In this document: one piece after another, positions 1-9,523 of the stretch
How positions within the stretch are numbered: position 1 is the stretch's first letter
How the letters are laid out: every line of letters starts with the position of its first letter
Assembly (NCBI GenBank): GCA_002787695.1
Contig: PCXL01000011.1
Span: 202,250 to 243,543, forward strand
Origin: Candidatus Zambryskibacteria bacterium CG10_big_fil_rev_8_21_14_0_10_42_12
GTDB lineage: Bacteria > Patescibacteriota > Minisyncoccia > Phycocordibacterales > 1-14-0-10-42-12
DNA: 41,294 nucleotides
Reading direction: 5' to 3'
Notes under the pieces: generated by a model
Told to the model about the DNA's origin: nothing
Database searches by the model: none
The model's input: the letters and a program-made list of their open reading frames with translations, nothing else
Position numbers and translations under genes: made by a program

Positions 1-2
1 TT

Positions 3-942
3 CTCGATGGCGATCTGCGTGTTGTTGCGACGAGTCGTTCTTTTTGTGATGCGTTCGGTCTTGATCATGATAGTACCTATGATCGTTTGTTTTATGAACT
101 GGGTAATCAAGAATGGAATATCCCTTCTTTACGAATTTTACTTGAAGAAGTTATTCCAAAACATACGGTTTCACGGATATGAAGTAACTGCTGATTTTAC
201 GTTACTCGGCAAACGTACTATGAGTATAAATGCACAAGAAGTGATCTATAAAAACGGCAGAAGAAAAATGCTTCTCTCTATTTTTGACATAACTAATCAA
301 CGAGACTTAGAATCTGAAAAAGAAAACCTCGTACAGCAAAAAGACTTACTATTAAAGGAAATGCGTCATCGAATCGCAAATAGTTTGCAGTTGATTGCAA
401 GCATTCTATTGATTAAGGCTGATATTGTTAAATCCAAAGAAACAAAAGCTCATCTCGAAGATGTTCACGAGAGGATTATGTCAGTTGCAACAGTGCAGAG
501 ACAGCTTAATGCTGGCGGGTTGGGTGAACAAGTATTGATCGGTCCCTATTTAAGAAGTTTATGTAAAAGCCTTGCACGATCTATGATTGGGAATCGTAAA
601 CCTATCACCCTTTCAGTCAAAGCAAAGAAAGCAATTGTGTCGCCCGAAGCCGCCATTAGTCTCGGTCTCATTACTGCAGAACTTGTCATCAATTCTATTA
701 AACATGCATTTCCTGCCAATAAGACAGGTAAGGTGCTCGTTACCTATGAAGTTACAAATTCAGGATGGGTATTGTGTGTCACGGACAATGGTGTCGGACG
801 TAAACAATATTCAGAACAAGAGCGTAGTGGATTGGGTACCAGTATTGTAAAAGCTTTGGCGAATCAATTAAGTGCGTATATCAAAACAGAAAGTAGTTCA
901 AGGGGCACCTCAGTATCATTTATACACGCAGAGAATGGGTAG
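3..942 (+). CDS. PAS + HisKA_2/HWE-type sensor histidine kinase, 5' truncated by window edge and apparently frameshifted near 157-179
   Basis: MRHRIANSLQLIASIL (H-box) and ATPase motifs in frame 1 (ORF 7..942). Frame 3 from nt 3 encodes LDGDLRVVATSRSFCDAFGLDHDSTYDRLFYELGNQEWNIPSLRILLEEVIPKHTVSR, a typical PAS segment; frame 1 then continues FHGYEVTADFTLLGKRTMSINAQ. Confidence 0.8.
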   Translation, partial: SMAICVLLRRVVLFVMRSVLIMIVPMIVCFMNWVIKNGISLLYEFYLKKLFQNIRFHGYEVTADFTLLGKRTMSINAQEVIYKNGRRKMLLSIFDITNQRDLESEKENLVQQKDLLLKEMRHRIANSLQLIASILLIKADIVKSKETKAHLEDVHERIMSVATVQRQLNAGGLGEQVLIGPYLRSLCKSLARSMIGNRKPITLSVKAKKAIVSPEAAISLGLITAELVINSIKHAFPANKTGKVLVTYEVTNSGWVLCVTDNGVGRKQYSEQERSGLGTSIVKALANQLSAYIKTESSSRGTSVSFIHAENG

Positions 943-1009
943 GTTTCACGATACCCTTATTTTTATACGTAAATATGCTATGTAACCTTCAGAAAAAAGA
1001 GGTATAAAA

Positions 1010-1270
1010 GTGAAAGCGCCGGGGTTCATCCGGCGCTTCGGAAAAAGGTCCGCTTGCGCTATTGACCTTGGAGCCATTTGGGTGCAAGGTCGAAGACGTT
1101 TTGCTGTCTCGTAGTCCTCGCCGTCACTCGTAAAATTTCACGACAGAGGAGATTCGCCCGCGACTCAAGATTTTTTCGTCAAAAAATTTTGGTCTGGGCA
1201 CCGGCTCACTCCTGAATTGTGCTCAATTCAGCCTTTGGTCGTTCCGCCGTTCGAATCTCCTAGTGCCCTA
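1010..1270 (-). ncRNA. Unassigned structured RNA candidate downstream of tRNA-Ala, ending in a terminator-like hairpin
   Basis: GC-rich relative to flanks; hairpins CTGAATTG/CAATTCAG, GACCTTG/CAAGGTC, ATTTTTT/AAAAAAT; terminal AAGCGCCGG/CCGGCGCTT (1014-1038) followed on the minus strand by a T-rich run. No known family recognised. Confidence 0.35.
1014..1038 (-). terminator. Intrinsic terminator-like hairpin
   Basis: aagcgccgg-ggttcat-ccggcgctt, followed on minus strand by TTTCACTTTTATACC. Confidence 0.5.
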
Positions 1271-1317
1271 CAAAAATATAATTGCTCCACGTATTCGCAT
1301 GGAGCTCATTATTTTTG

Positions 1318-1390
1318 TGGACCCTAGGAGATTCGAACTCCTGACCTCCTCATTGCAAATGAGGCGCTCTACCAACTAAGCTAAGGGCCC
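1318..1390 (-). tRNA. tRNA-Ala (anticodon TGC)
   Basis: Reverse complement GGGCCCTTAGCTTAGTTGGTAGAGCGCCTCATTTGCAATGAGGAGGTCAGGAGTTCGAATCTCCTAGGGTCCA folds as a cloverleaf; acceptor contains G3:U70; discriminator A73; no encoded CCA. Confidence 0.96.
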
Positions 1391-1407
1391 GTTAGAAACT
1401 GGCACAT

Positions 1408-1436
1408 AGTATACATATATTGTCTATTTCTGACAA
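1408..1436 (-). promoter_or_regulatory. Sigma70-like promoter for tRNA-Ala
   Basis: Minus strand TTGTCA-N17-TATACT 18 nt upstream of the tRNA 5' end. Confidence 0.65.
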
Positions 1437-1507
1437 TAAACAATTCTGTATATTATCACCACCAAACATTCCATAAAAAATTCATGCGTCTGTAGTATCA
1501 TAAAGAT

Positions 1508-2407
1508 ATGAAATTGCCTTTCTCTCCAGGTATCTTTTACATTAGTCTGGTTGCGGTCATTGCTGCATTCGGCATGGTGATTGTGAAGTATGAATCAGAT
1601 AAACAAGAGATTGTCTCTATCATTCAAGACCTGGTTGTGGCTCAACAAGAAAATCTTGCATCTACACAGCAGGAACTCGAAGATTTGCGTGCAGAAAGTA
1701 CAGAGCTGGCACTCCTCAAGGAAACAGAGATTCAAGAACAAAATGAACGTCTACAAGACCTTTCAAGTCGTTTAGCAACACTGCAAACAACACCTAAGAC
1801 AAATAGCACGACGGATATTGTAAATTCTTGGAATAGTGCAGTGTATAGAGTGGTATGTCGTTACACAACCTCACGAGGCACTGCATTTACGCAAACAGGA
1901 TCTGGACTCGGGTTTAATTTGAGCGACAGCGCTATTTTTATGACAAACAAGCATGTGCTTACCCCTGAAGATCCGGGAATTTTGGACAAATGTACCGTGA
2001 GTCAAAACGGAGTAGACCTTTTTGCACTTGATCTGCAAAAAACACGTGTAGATGTGTCTCTTGATTTTGCGTATAACACATTTTCTGGACCACAAAATGT
2101 ATTTAAAAAGAAACTCGTAAACGAACATATTTGTCGAAGCTCGTCGGTGTCGCAAGGAGAGTCTATTGTCATCCTTGGATATCCGATCACGGGTGTCAAA
2201 AATAGCGCCACTGTAACAGAGGGAATTATTGCCGGCTTTGAGGATGATTACTATGTGACATCTGCCAAAATCGAGCAAGGTAATTCTGGTGGTGCAGCAG
2301 TACTCACGTCCCAATCGTGTCTCTTGGGGCTCCCAACGTTTGCACAGGTGGGAAAGGTGGAATCTCTTGCGCGTATTTTGAAGCTTGAAAAGTTGATTGA
2401 CTTATAA
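1508..2407 (+). CDS. Membrane-anchored coiled-coil trypsin-like serine protease
   Basis: N-terminal TM, coiled coil, MTNKHVL (His) and QGNSGGAAV (Ser) motifs. Confidence 0.8.
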   Translation: MKLPFSPGIFYISLVAVIAAFGMVIVKYESDKQEIVSIIQDLVVAQQENLASTQQELEDLRAESTELALLKETEIQEQNERLQDLSSRLATLQTTPKTNSTTDIVNSWNSAVYRVVCRYTTSRGTAFTQTGSGLGFNLSDSAIFMTNKHVLTPEDPGILDKCTVSQNGVDLFALDLQKTRVDVSLDFAYNTFSGPQNVFKKKLVNEHICRSSSVSQGESIVILGYPITGVKNSATVTEGIIAGFEDDYYVTSAKIEQGNSGGAAVLTSQSCLLGLPTFAQVGKVESLARILKLEKLIDL

Positions 2408-2438
2408 AGAGATTCTTGTAAGAACCGCTGCTCTCCAA

Positions 2439-2471
2439 TAGTCGTCCTAGTCTGACCGAGGCGACTTTTTT
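2439..2471 (+). terminator. Intrinsic terminator
   Basis: AGTCGTCCT...AGGCGACT stem followed by TTTTTT. Confidence 0.6.
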
Positions 2472-2478
2472 ATCCACT

Positions 2479-2507
2479 TTGACTCTATATATGAAGCGCG
2501 ATATGAT
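2479..2507 (+). promoter_or_regulatory. Promoter of ATP synthase operon
   Basis: TTGACT-N17-TATGAT just upstream of the atpI-like ORF. Confidence 0.65.
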
Positions 2508-2521
2508 ACCCATCTTTGTGT

Positions 2522-2830
2522 ATGGAAATGAACACTGAAAAAACACCTGATATACAACCTTTGATTAAGAAGCGTGACGCGCTCCGTCACCGCATGTTTC
2601 TCCTAATACTTGAAATCGCTCTGTGGTTTGGTATCCCAGCCTTTGGTGCATTTTTCTTGGGAAATTACATAGATGACATATATGGCACAGGGCACAGATA
2701 CCTGCTCATCTTTTTGATAATTGCATTTGTACTCTCGTGGGTTGCTATTATCTGGCGGACAAAAACTTTGTCTAAAAAGCTCGCGGAAGCAGAGAAAGAA
2801 GTGAGAGAGTTTAAAGAAAGCCAAAAATAA
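2522..2830 (+). CDS. AtpI/AtpZ-like F1F0 ATP synthase accessory membrane protein
   Basis: Two-TM protein at the head of the atp operon (ORF track starts at TTG 2516). Confidence 0.6.
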   Translation: MEMNTEKTPDIQPLIKKRDALRHRMFLLILEIALWFGIPAFGAFFLGNYIDDIYGTGHRYLLIFLIIAFVLSWVAIIWRTKTLSKKLAEAEKEVREFKESQK

Positions 2831-2831
2831 T

Positions 2832-3632
2832 ATGGGATTTTTACAAATAGGAGGAGACATACCAAAAGTTGAGCCAGACATCATATTTACTGTCTTTAGC
2901 TTTCCTATATCAAATACATTTCTAGGGATTACACTAGTTTTGCTTATGGTACTCAGTTTTTCTTATTTTGTGGTACGTAAGTTTTCTATTACACCGAGAA
3001 ATCATACTCAAACGGTTGTGGAGATGGTGTATGTTGGTATGGAAGATTTACTCGAACAGGTGGCAGGGAGACGCGACGTAGCAGTATTTCTCGCTCCTGT
3101 AATTCTTGGTATGTTTGTTTTTATAGGTGTTGCTAACCTGCTCTCTCTGATTCCAATTTTCAATACAGTCACCTATGACGGTGTCGCAATATTTCGAACG
3201 CCGACGGCAGACTTCAATACTACATTTGCCATGGCGCTTGTGATGATTCTCTTTATTCAGATGCAATCTATCGTTAAGGGTGGTTTCTTCCAGTACCTCG
3301 GTAAGTTCTTTCAATTCCATGAAGTTTACAAAGGATTTAAAAAAAGTATGGGAGATGGGTTTATGGCGATCATCAACTTTCTCATTGGTCTTTTGGATAT
3401 TATTTCAGAAGGTGCACGAGTAGTATCGCTTTCTTTGCGTCTCTTTGGTAACATATATGCCGGCGAAGTTTTGGTGGTTATTCTCCTTGGCGCTTTCGCC
3501 TACGCACTCCCATCTGTCTGGATATCTCTTTCAATCCTCTTTGGAGTGGTGCAAGCAGTAGTGTTCGGTGCATTGTCAGCGGCATACTATTCTATCTCTA
3601 TGCCACCCCCCGATGGGGAAGCAGCGAGTTAG
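2832..3632 (+). CDS. atpB: F0F1 ATP synthase subunit a
   Basis: SLSLRLFGNIYAGE motif with essential Arg. Confidence 0.95.
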   Translation: MGFLQIGGDIPKVEPDIIFTVFSFPISNTFLGITLVLLMVLSFSYFVVRKFSITPRNHTQTVVEMVYVGMEDLLEQVAGRRDVAVFLAPVILGMFVFIGVANLLSLIPIFNTVTYDGVAIFRTPTADFNTTFAMALVMILFIQMQSIVKGGFFQYLGKFFQFHEVYKGFKKSMGDGFMAIINFLIGLLDIISEGARVVSLSLRLFGNIYAGEVLVVILLGAFAYALPSVWISLSILFGVVQAVVFGALSAAYYSISMPPPDGEAAS

Positions 3633-3680
3633 TTTTATTATTGATTATTAATTTAAGTTATTTATATGGAAGGTGAAATC

Positions 3681-3899
3681 ATGAATAATGTAGAGGCAGC
3701 ACGACTCATTGCAAAGGGTCTCACGTCTCTTTCTATGTTCGGTTCAGGTATTGGTGAAGGTTATTTGATCGGTAAGGCGCTCGAAGCTATTGGACGCAAT
3801 CCAGATCAGACCGGCTCAATCTTCTCAAAGATGATTATTGGTGTGGCTATGGCGGAATCGACAGCCATCTACGCTTTGGTCATGTTCTTCATTATCTAG
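3681..3899 (+). CDS. atpE: F0F1 ATP synthase subunit c
   Basis: MNNVEAARLIAKG...GIGEGYLIGKALEAIGRNPD...MAESTAIYALV; start 3681 preceded by GGAAGGTGA (ORF track start 3666). Confidence 0.93.
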   Translation: MNNVEAARLIAKGLTSLSMFGSGIGEGYLIGKALEAIGRNPDQTGSIFSKMIIGVAMAESTAIYALVMFFII

Positions 3900-4020
3900 G
3901 ACGAGAAAATATTCTGTTTGCGGCGTTGCCGATTCCGCCTGCTTCTGCAATGTAGAAAGGACTACATTTTAGTCGCAGTGCTCATCGGCGCCTTGCATCC
4001 AAAGCATTTTCTCGCCCTAG
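3896..4020 (+). repeat. 125-nt imperfect inverted repeat / giant hairpin between atpE and atpF
   Basis: CTAGGaCGAGAAAAT ... ATTTTCTCGcCCTAG ends plus apical AATGTAG-AAAGGA-CTACATT. Confidence 0.85.
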
Positions 4021-4051
4021 ACTAGAGTTGTTTAATTTTAGGTAACACAAT

Positions 4052-4555
4052 ATGCAAATTTTAGAAATTCTTGGAAAAATTGGTTTCGATTGGAAACTCG
4101 CGCTTGCGAACCTCATCAACATTGGGATTATTTTCCTCGTGCTCTATAAATTTGCATTTAAACCAATTAAGCAAAAAATAGTGGAGCGAGAAGCTGCCAT
4201 TAAAAAAGGTTTGAATGAAGCACATAAGGCAGAGATTGCACGTCAAGAAGCAGAAGATGAAAAGGATGAAGTGCTTGCGCAGGCAAAGCGAGACGCAGTG
4301 CTTATGCTCGAAGAGGCAGAGAAGCAGAGAAAGAACATTTTAAAAGATGCAGAAACAAAGGCTCTCAAAGAACGAGAGAATATCCTTCATAAGGCACAAC
4401 TGGAAATTGAAGGAAAACAAGCAGAAATGGAGCGTGTTCTTAGTGAAAAGTCTGCAGAACTTATTTCACGTGGCGTGAGCGCTATGCTCCAAGAGGAAAT
4501 GACACCAGAGATAAACGACCGCATCATTAAAAAAATGACGAGCCATGGCAAATAG
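4052..4555 (+). CDS. atpF: F0F1 ATP synthase subunit b
   Basis: N-terminal TM then long charged helix; operon position. Confidence 0.92.
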   Translation: MQILEILGKIGFDWKLALANLINIGIIFLVLYKFAFKPIKQKIVEREAAIKKGLNEAHKAEIARQEAEDEKDEVLAQAKRDAVLMLEEAEKQRKNILKDAETKALKERENILHKAQLEIEGKQAEMERVLSEKSAELISRGVSAMLQEEMTPEINDRIIKKMTSHGK

Positions 4556-4934
4556 TCTAAAGGCAAAAGATCTAGCACGTCTCGTGCTACACAAAGTGCA
4601 GAGTGGTGAAGATCCAAAAGAAGTACTTGTACACATGGAATCTTATCTGGAGAAAGTGAATCGATCTGATCTGTATCTGCTCGTGCTCAGATACACAAAA
4701 ATACTCTATGAGCAGAATGTGTCACGACATTCTGCAGAAATAACATCATCACACGATATAAAATCCGGTACGGTAAATGAAATTGTAGAAAAACTTACGG
4801 ATGAAAAAGTTGTTCACAGAGAAACGGTAGATAAGGAAATGATTGGGGGATTCGAAGCTATATATAAAGACAGAAAAATCGGTATTAATCTCGCAAAAAA
4901 TATAGAAGCGTTTAAAAAGCATTTAACAAAATAA
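4545..4934 (+). CDS. atpH: F0F1 ATP synthase subunit delta (short, 129 aa)
   Basis: C-terminal GGFEAIYKDRKIGINLAKNIEAFKKHL matches the delta end; position between b and alpha; overlaps atpF by 11 nt. Confidence 0.85.
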   Translation: MANSLKAKDLARLVLHKVQSGEDPKEVLVHMESYLEKVNRSDLYLLVLRYTKILYEQNVSRHSAEITSSHDIKSGTVNEIVEKLTDEKVVHRETVDKEMIGGFEAIYKDRKIGINLAKNIEAFKKHLTK

Positions 4935-4944
4935 TTTATAAGGT

Positions 4945-6435
4945 ATGTCCTCAAAGCAATTCATAGAACAACTCGAAAAGAAAATAGATTCATTCTCTCG
5001 TAAAGAAACTGATGCAGAAATCGGACGCGTGGTTGATGCGGGAGATGGTATTGCACATGTCTCTGGTCTTTCGGGAGTCGAAAGTATGGAAATGCTTGAG
5101 TTTTCTGGAGGTGTATCTGGAATTGCGTTTAACCTAGAGGCAGACTCAGTTGGTGCGGTTATTTTAGGAGAATTTGCACATATTACAGAAGGAACAACGG
5201 TTACTCGAACCAAAAAGATTCTTTCAGTACCAGTGGGTAAAGCGCTTGTGGGACGTATTGTAAATCCACTCTGTGAACCGATAGACGGTAAAGGATTAAT
5301 CGATACAGCAGAACACGGACGTATTGAAAAGAAAGCACCAGGCGTGATGAGTCGTGAACCGGTTAATCAGCCGCTCCAAACTGGTATTAAGGCAATTGAC
5401 GTGCTTGTGCCGGTGGGACGAGGACAGCGAGAACTTATTATCGGGGACAGACAAACCGGAAAAACCACAGTAGCGATTGACACAATTTTGAATCAAAAGG
5501 GGCGAGGAGTTAAATGTATCTATGTAGCAATTGGTCAGAAAAAATCAAACGTAGCTCGTATTGCGAAGCGCCTCGAAGATGCGGGAGCTATGGAATACAC
5601 CACCATTGTGGCATCGGGAGCGTCTGAGAGTGCGGCGCTTACATACCTTGCGCCATATACAGGGGCAACTATTGCTGAATATTTTATGGACAAGGGCGAA
5701 GACACGCTCGTAGTCTATGATGATCTTTCAAAACATGCAGTTGCATATCGAGAAATTTCTTTGCTTCTTCGCAGACCTCCAGGACGTGAAGCATATCCAG
5801 GAGATGTGTTTTATATTCATTCACGCCTGTTGGAGCGTGCATGTCGCCGCAATGTTGAGCACGGAGGAGGTTCTATGACAGCACTGCCTATCATTGAAAC
5901 GCAGGCAGGAGATGTCTCTGCGTATATTCCAACAAACGTCATTTCTATTACAGACGGACAGATTTTCTTGGAATCGAACCTTTTCTTTAAAGGCATTCGT
6001 CCAGCTATCAACGTGGGACTCTCTGTATCTCGTGTGGGAGGCTCAGCACAGCTCAAGAGTATGAAAAAAGCAGCAGGACGGGTGAAGCTTGACCTTGCGC
6101 AGTTCCGAGAACTTGAGTCATTCTCACAGTTTGCGGGAGACTTGGACAAAGAGACCAAAGCACGCCTTGATCGCGGAGCACGACTCGTAGAAGCGTTGAA
6201 GCAGGGACAAAACGCACCGATCGATACGCCACTCCAGATTATCTGGATGTATGCAGTGTCAAATGGATTGTTTGATGATGCGGATATTGTCGACATGACA
6301 GCTATAGAGAAAAGCTTGTACACGTATCTCGAATCAAATCAAAAAGAATTGCTAAAGGAACTTTTGAACACATGGAGCGAAGAGGTGGAAGGAAAAATAA
6401 AAGAAGCAGTGGCTAAATTTAAGATACAAATGTAA
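4945..6435 (+). CDS. atpA: F0F1 ATP synthase subunit alpha
   Basis: GDRQTGKT P-loop; full length. Confidence 0.98.
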   Translation: MSSKQFIEQLEKKIDSFSRKETDAEIGRVVDAGDGIAHVSGLSGVESMEMLEFSGGVSGIAFNLEADSVGAVILGEFAHITEGTTVTRTKKILSVPVGKALVGRIVNPLCEPIDGKGLIDTAEHGRIEKKAPGVMSREPVNQPLQTGIKAIDVLVPVGRGQRELIIGDRQTGKTTVAIDTILNQKGRGVKCIYVAIGQKKSNVARIAKRLEDAGAMEYTTIVASGASESAALTYLAPYTGATIAEYFMDKGEDTLVVYDDLSKHAVAYREISLLLRRPPGREAYPGDVFYIHSRLLERACRRNVEHGGGSMTALPIIETQAGDVSAYIPTNVISITDGQIFLESNLFFKGIRPAINVGLSVSRVGGSAQLKSMKKAAGRVKLDLAQFRELESFSQFAGDLDKETKARLDRGARLVEALKQGQNAPIDTPLQIIWMYAVSNGLFDDADIVDMTAIEKSLYTYLESNQKELLKELLNTWSEEVEGKIKEAVAKFKIQM

Positions 6436-6438
6436 ATA

Positions 6439-6543
6439 TACTAATATACGAATAATACAAATCTACAAATGACTACAAATAATTCCACTGTATTTCTGAT
6501 TCGTAGCCATTCGTTATCATTCGTACCATTTGTAGATTAGTAT
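6439..6543. repeat. Short-word palindromic spacer (TACAAAT / ATTCGTA words)
   Basis: atactaat...ctacaaatgactacaaat ... attcgtagccattcgttatcattcgtaccatttgtagattagtat. Confidence 0.7.
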
Positions 6544-6552
6544 AATGAAATT

Positions 6553-7455
6553 ATGTCGAGTTCTAAAGTTATCAAGGGAAAAATAAAAACAGTCGGAAGC
6601 ATTAAGAAAATGACGCGTGCCATGGAAATGATCGCGCGTACCAAGATGAAGAAAAACATTGATAATGCGCTCTCTGCCAGGCCTTATGCTGTGTATGCAC
6701 GTGAACTCTTGGTAAATTTGACTCGTAAAGAAAGAATCTCTCACGAACTTTTGAATATGGGCAAAGGAGAAAAAAACCTCGTGGTGCTCGTCGCATCAGA
6801 CCGCGGACTTTGTGGTGGGTACAATACAAATATACTTCGTAAGTATCATTCAGTATTGAACGAAGGAAATCATACAGATTTGATTGTTATCGGTCGTCGT
6901 GCGGAAAATATGGCTCGAAAAACAGGAAAAAAAGTTTTGTATGCCGTGACACCACTCGGAGACAGTATTACGACAGATATTGCAGATCAAATTAGCACAA
7001 AAGTTACCGAGGCTTTTTTGTCGGGAGAATATAAAAAAGTAGTTGCTATCTATACGAACTTTATTTCATCACTCAAACAGGTGACAACAGTAAAAACTAT
7101 TTTACCTATTAGTGCTGAAACTTTGGAGGAAACTATCGTGCGGGCGGGAGACGAAGATGGTGGAATCAATATAGCTGAGACTACAAGAAACCTCTCACTC
7201 TATACGCTCGAGCCAAATGCAGAAGAAGTCTTAGGAGCATTTGTGCCACATTTAGTCACGACAGAGATTCTCCAAGTGCTTTTAGAAGCAAAAGCGAGTG
7301 AGGAAAGTATGCGTATGTTTGCCATGAAGAATGCAACTGATTCGGCAGGGAAGTTACAAGATAAACTGACGATATCTTTTAACAAGGCGCGTCAGGCAGG
7401 TATTACGAGAGAAATTGCAGAGATTTCGTCGGGAGCGGACGCGCTGCAAATGTAA
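6553..7455 (+). CDS. atpG: F0F1 ATP synthase subunit gamma
   Basis: IKKMTRAMEMIARTKMKK; SDRGLCGGYN; C-terminal ARQAGITREIAEISSGADAL. Confidence 0.97.
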   Translation: MSSSKVIKGKIKTVGSIKKMTRAMEMIARTKMKKNIDNALSARPYAVYARELLVNLTRKERISHELLNMGKGEKNLVVLVASDRGLCGGYNTNILRKYHSVLNEGNHTDLIVIGRRAENMARKTGKKVLYAVTPLGDSITTDIADQISTKVTEAFLSGEYKKVVAIYTNFISSLKQVTTVKTILPISAETLEETIVRAGDEDGGINIAETTRNLSLYTLEPNAEEVLGAFVPHLVTTEILQVLLEAKASEESMRMFAMKNATDSAGKLQDKLTISFNKARQAGITREIAEISSGADALQM

Positions 7456-7555
7456 AGTGTAAAAATCAAAATGCAAAATGACAAATTGAAATTTAAAGAT
7501 ATAATGCATCGGCATCAATTTTGATTTTTGATATTTACATTTTGAATTATAATAA
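7443..7555. repeat. AT-rich palindromic spacer (AAAATCAAAATGC words) reaching into the atpG 3' end
   Basis: CAAATGTAAAGTGTAAAAATCAAAATG versus reverse complement of 3' arm CAAAATGTAAATATCAAAAATCAAAATT. Confidence 0.65.
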
Positions 7556-7564
7556 GCAACTTAG

Positions 7565-8962
<1,398 letters not shown>

Positions 8963-8987
8963 ATTGAAAGAGTAAAATAGCGAAAGG

Positions 8988-9001
8988 GCAGCCGAAGCTG
9001 C
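8988..9001. terminator. Short GC hairpin, probable bidirectional terminator
   Basis: Minus strand GCAGC-TTCG-GCTGC with UUCG tetraloop, between atpD (+) and the minus-strand ORF ending at 9022. Confidence 0.5.
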
Positions 9002-9021
9002 TGCCATTCGAAACAAACTCG

Positions 9022-9180
9022 TTACCCAATGAGGTAAATCATACCCCCAGCTAGAACCACTGCACCTCCGCAAATGAGCAATTCTCTCTTTTTTGGGTTG
9101 GTTGCAAATAGTATTCCGATCAGCATCAGTCCCACGCCTAGCATGACTGCTATACCTGCACAGATCACTTTGATCGTCAT
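9022..9180 (-). CDS. 52-aa two-TM small membrane protein
   Basis: MTIKVICAGIAVMLGVGLMLIGILFATNPKKRELLICGGAVVLAGGMIYLIG; SD GGAGG-N5-ATG; TTGACA on minus strand upstream. Confidence 0.7.
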   Translation of the reverse strand: MTIKVICAGIAVMLGVGLMLIGILFATNPKKRELLICGGAVVLAGGMIYLIG

Positions 9181-9218
9181 TGTGGCCTCCAAGTTAATAA
9201 AATTATAAATAATTTTAT

Positions 9219-9497
9219 ATGTCAAATAATCAAAACATAAACACAAAAATCATAACTCCTACAGGTGTGGTATTTAGTGGTGATACAGAAAGTATTAATA
9301 TTATGACAAGTGCCGGAGAAATTACTATCCTTCCAAACCATGCGCCTCTGATTTCAAAAATAGATGGTGGTCATGCAAAACTTCGTACTGAAGATGGTGA
9401 GCAGATCTACGCTATAGGTGAAGGCGTCTTAGAAATCCGCCAAAATAGTGAAGTGATCATTCTTGTATCAAATGCAGAAACCGCTACGAGTGCTTAA
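9219..9497 (+). CDS. atpC: F0F1 ATP synthase subunit epsilon, beta-sandwich domain only
   Basis: KIITPTGVVFSGDTESINIMTSAGEITILPNHAPLIS; 92 aa, lacks the C-terminal helical domain. Confidence 0.9.
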   Translation: MSNNQNINTKIITPTGVVFSGDTESINIMTSAGEITILPNHAPLISKIDGGHAKLRTEDGEQIYAIGEGVLEIRQNSEVIILVSNAETATSA

Positions 9498-9507
9498 TCG
9501 TAGCGGT
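9480..9507. terminator. Perfect 10-bp inverted repeat at atpC stop / convergent junction
   Basis: ACCGCTACGA-gtgcttaa-TCGTAGCGGT. Confidence 0.6.
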
Positions 9508-9523
9508 GGCACATACCACAAAT

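Noticed and set aside
1196-1268. A second tRNA gene (73 nt, GGGCAC/GTGCCC ends)
   Set aside because: Acceptor-like pairing and length fit, but on neither strand can T-arm and anticodon arm be paired properly.
1010-1390. tmRNA or RNase P RNA
   Set aside because: No tmRNA 5'/3' tRNA-like halves with tag frame and no RNase P signature (GAGGAAAGUCC...) could be found; kept only as unassigned structured RNA.
5817-6323. 168-aa minus-strand ORF
   Set aside because: Fully antisense to conserved atpA; no recognisable family, no SD; shadow ORF from codon bias.
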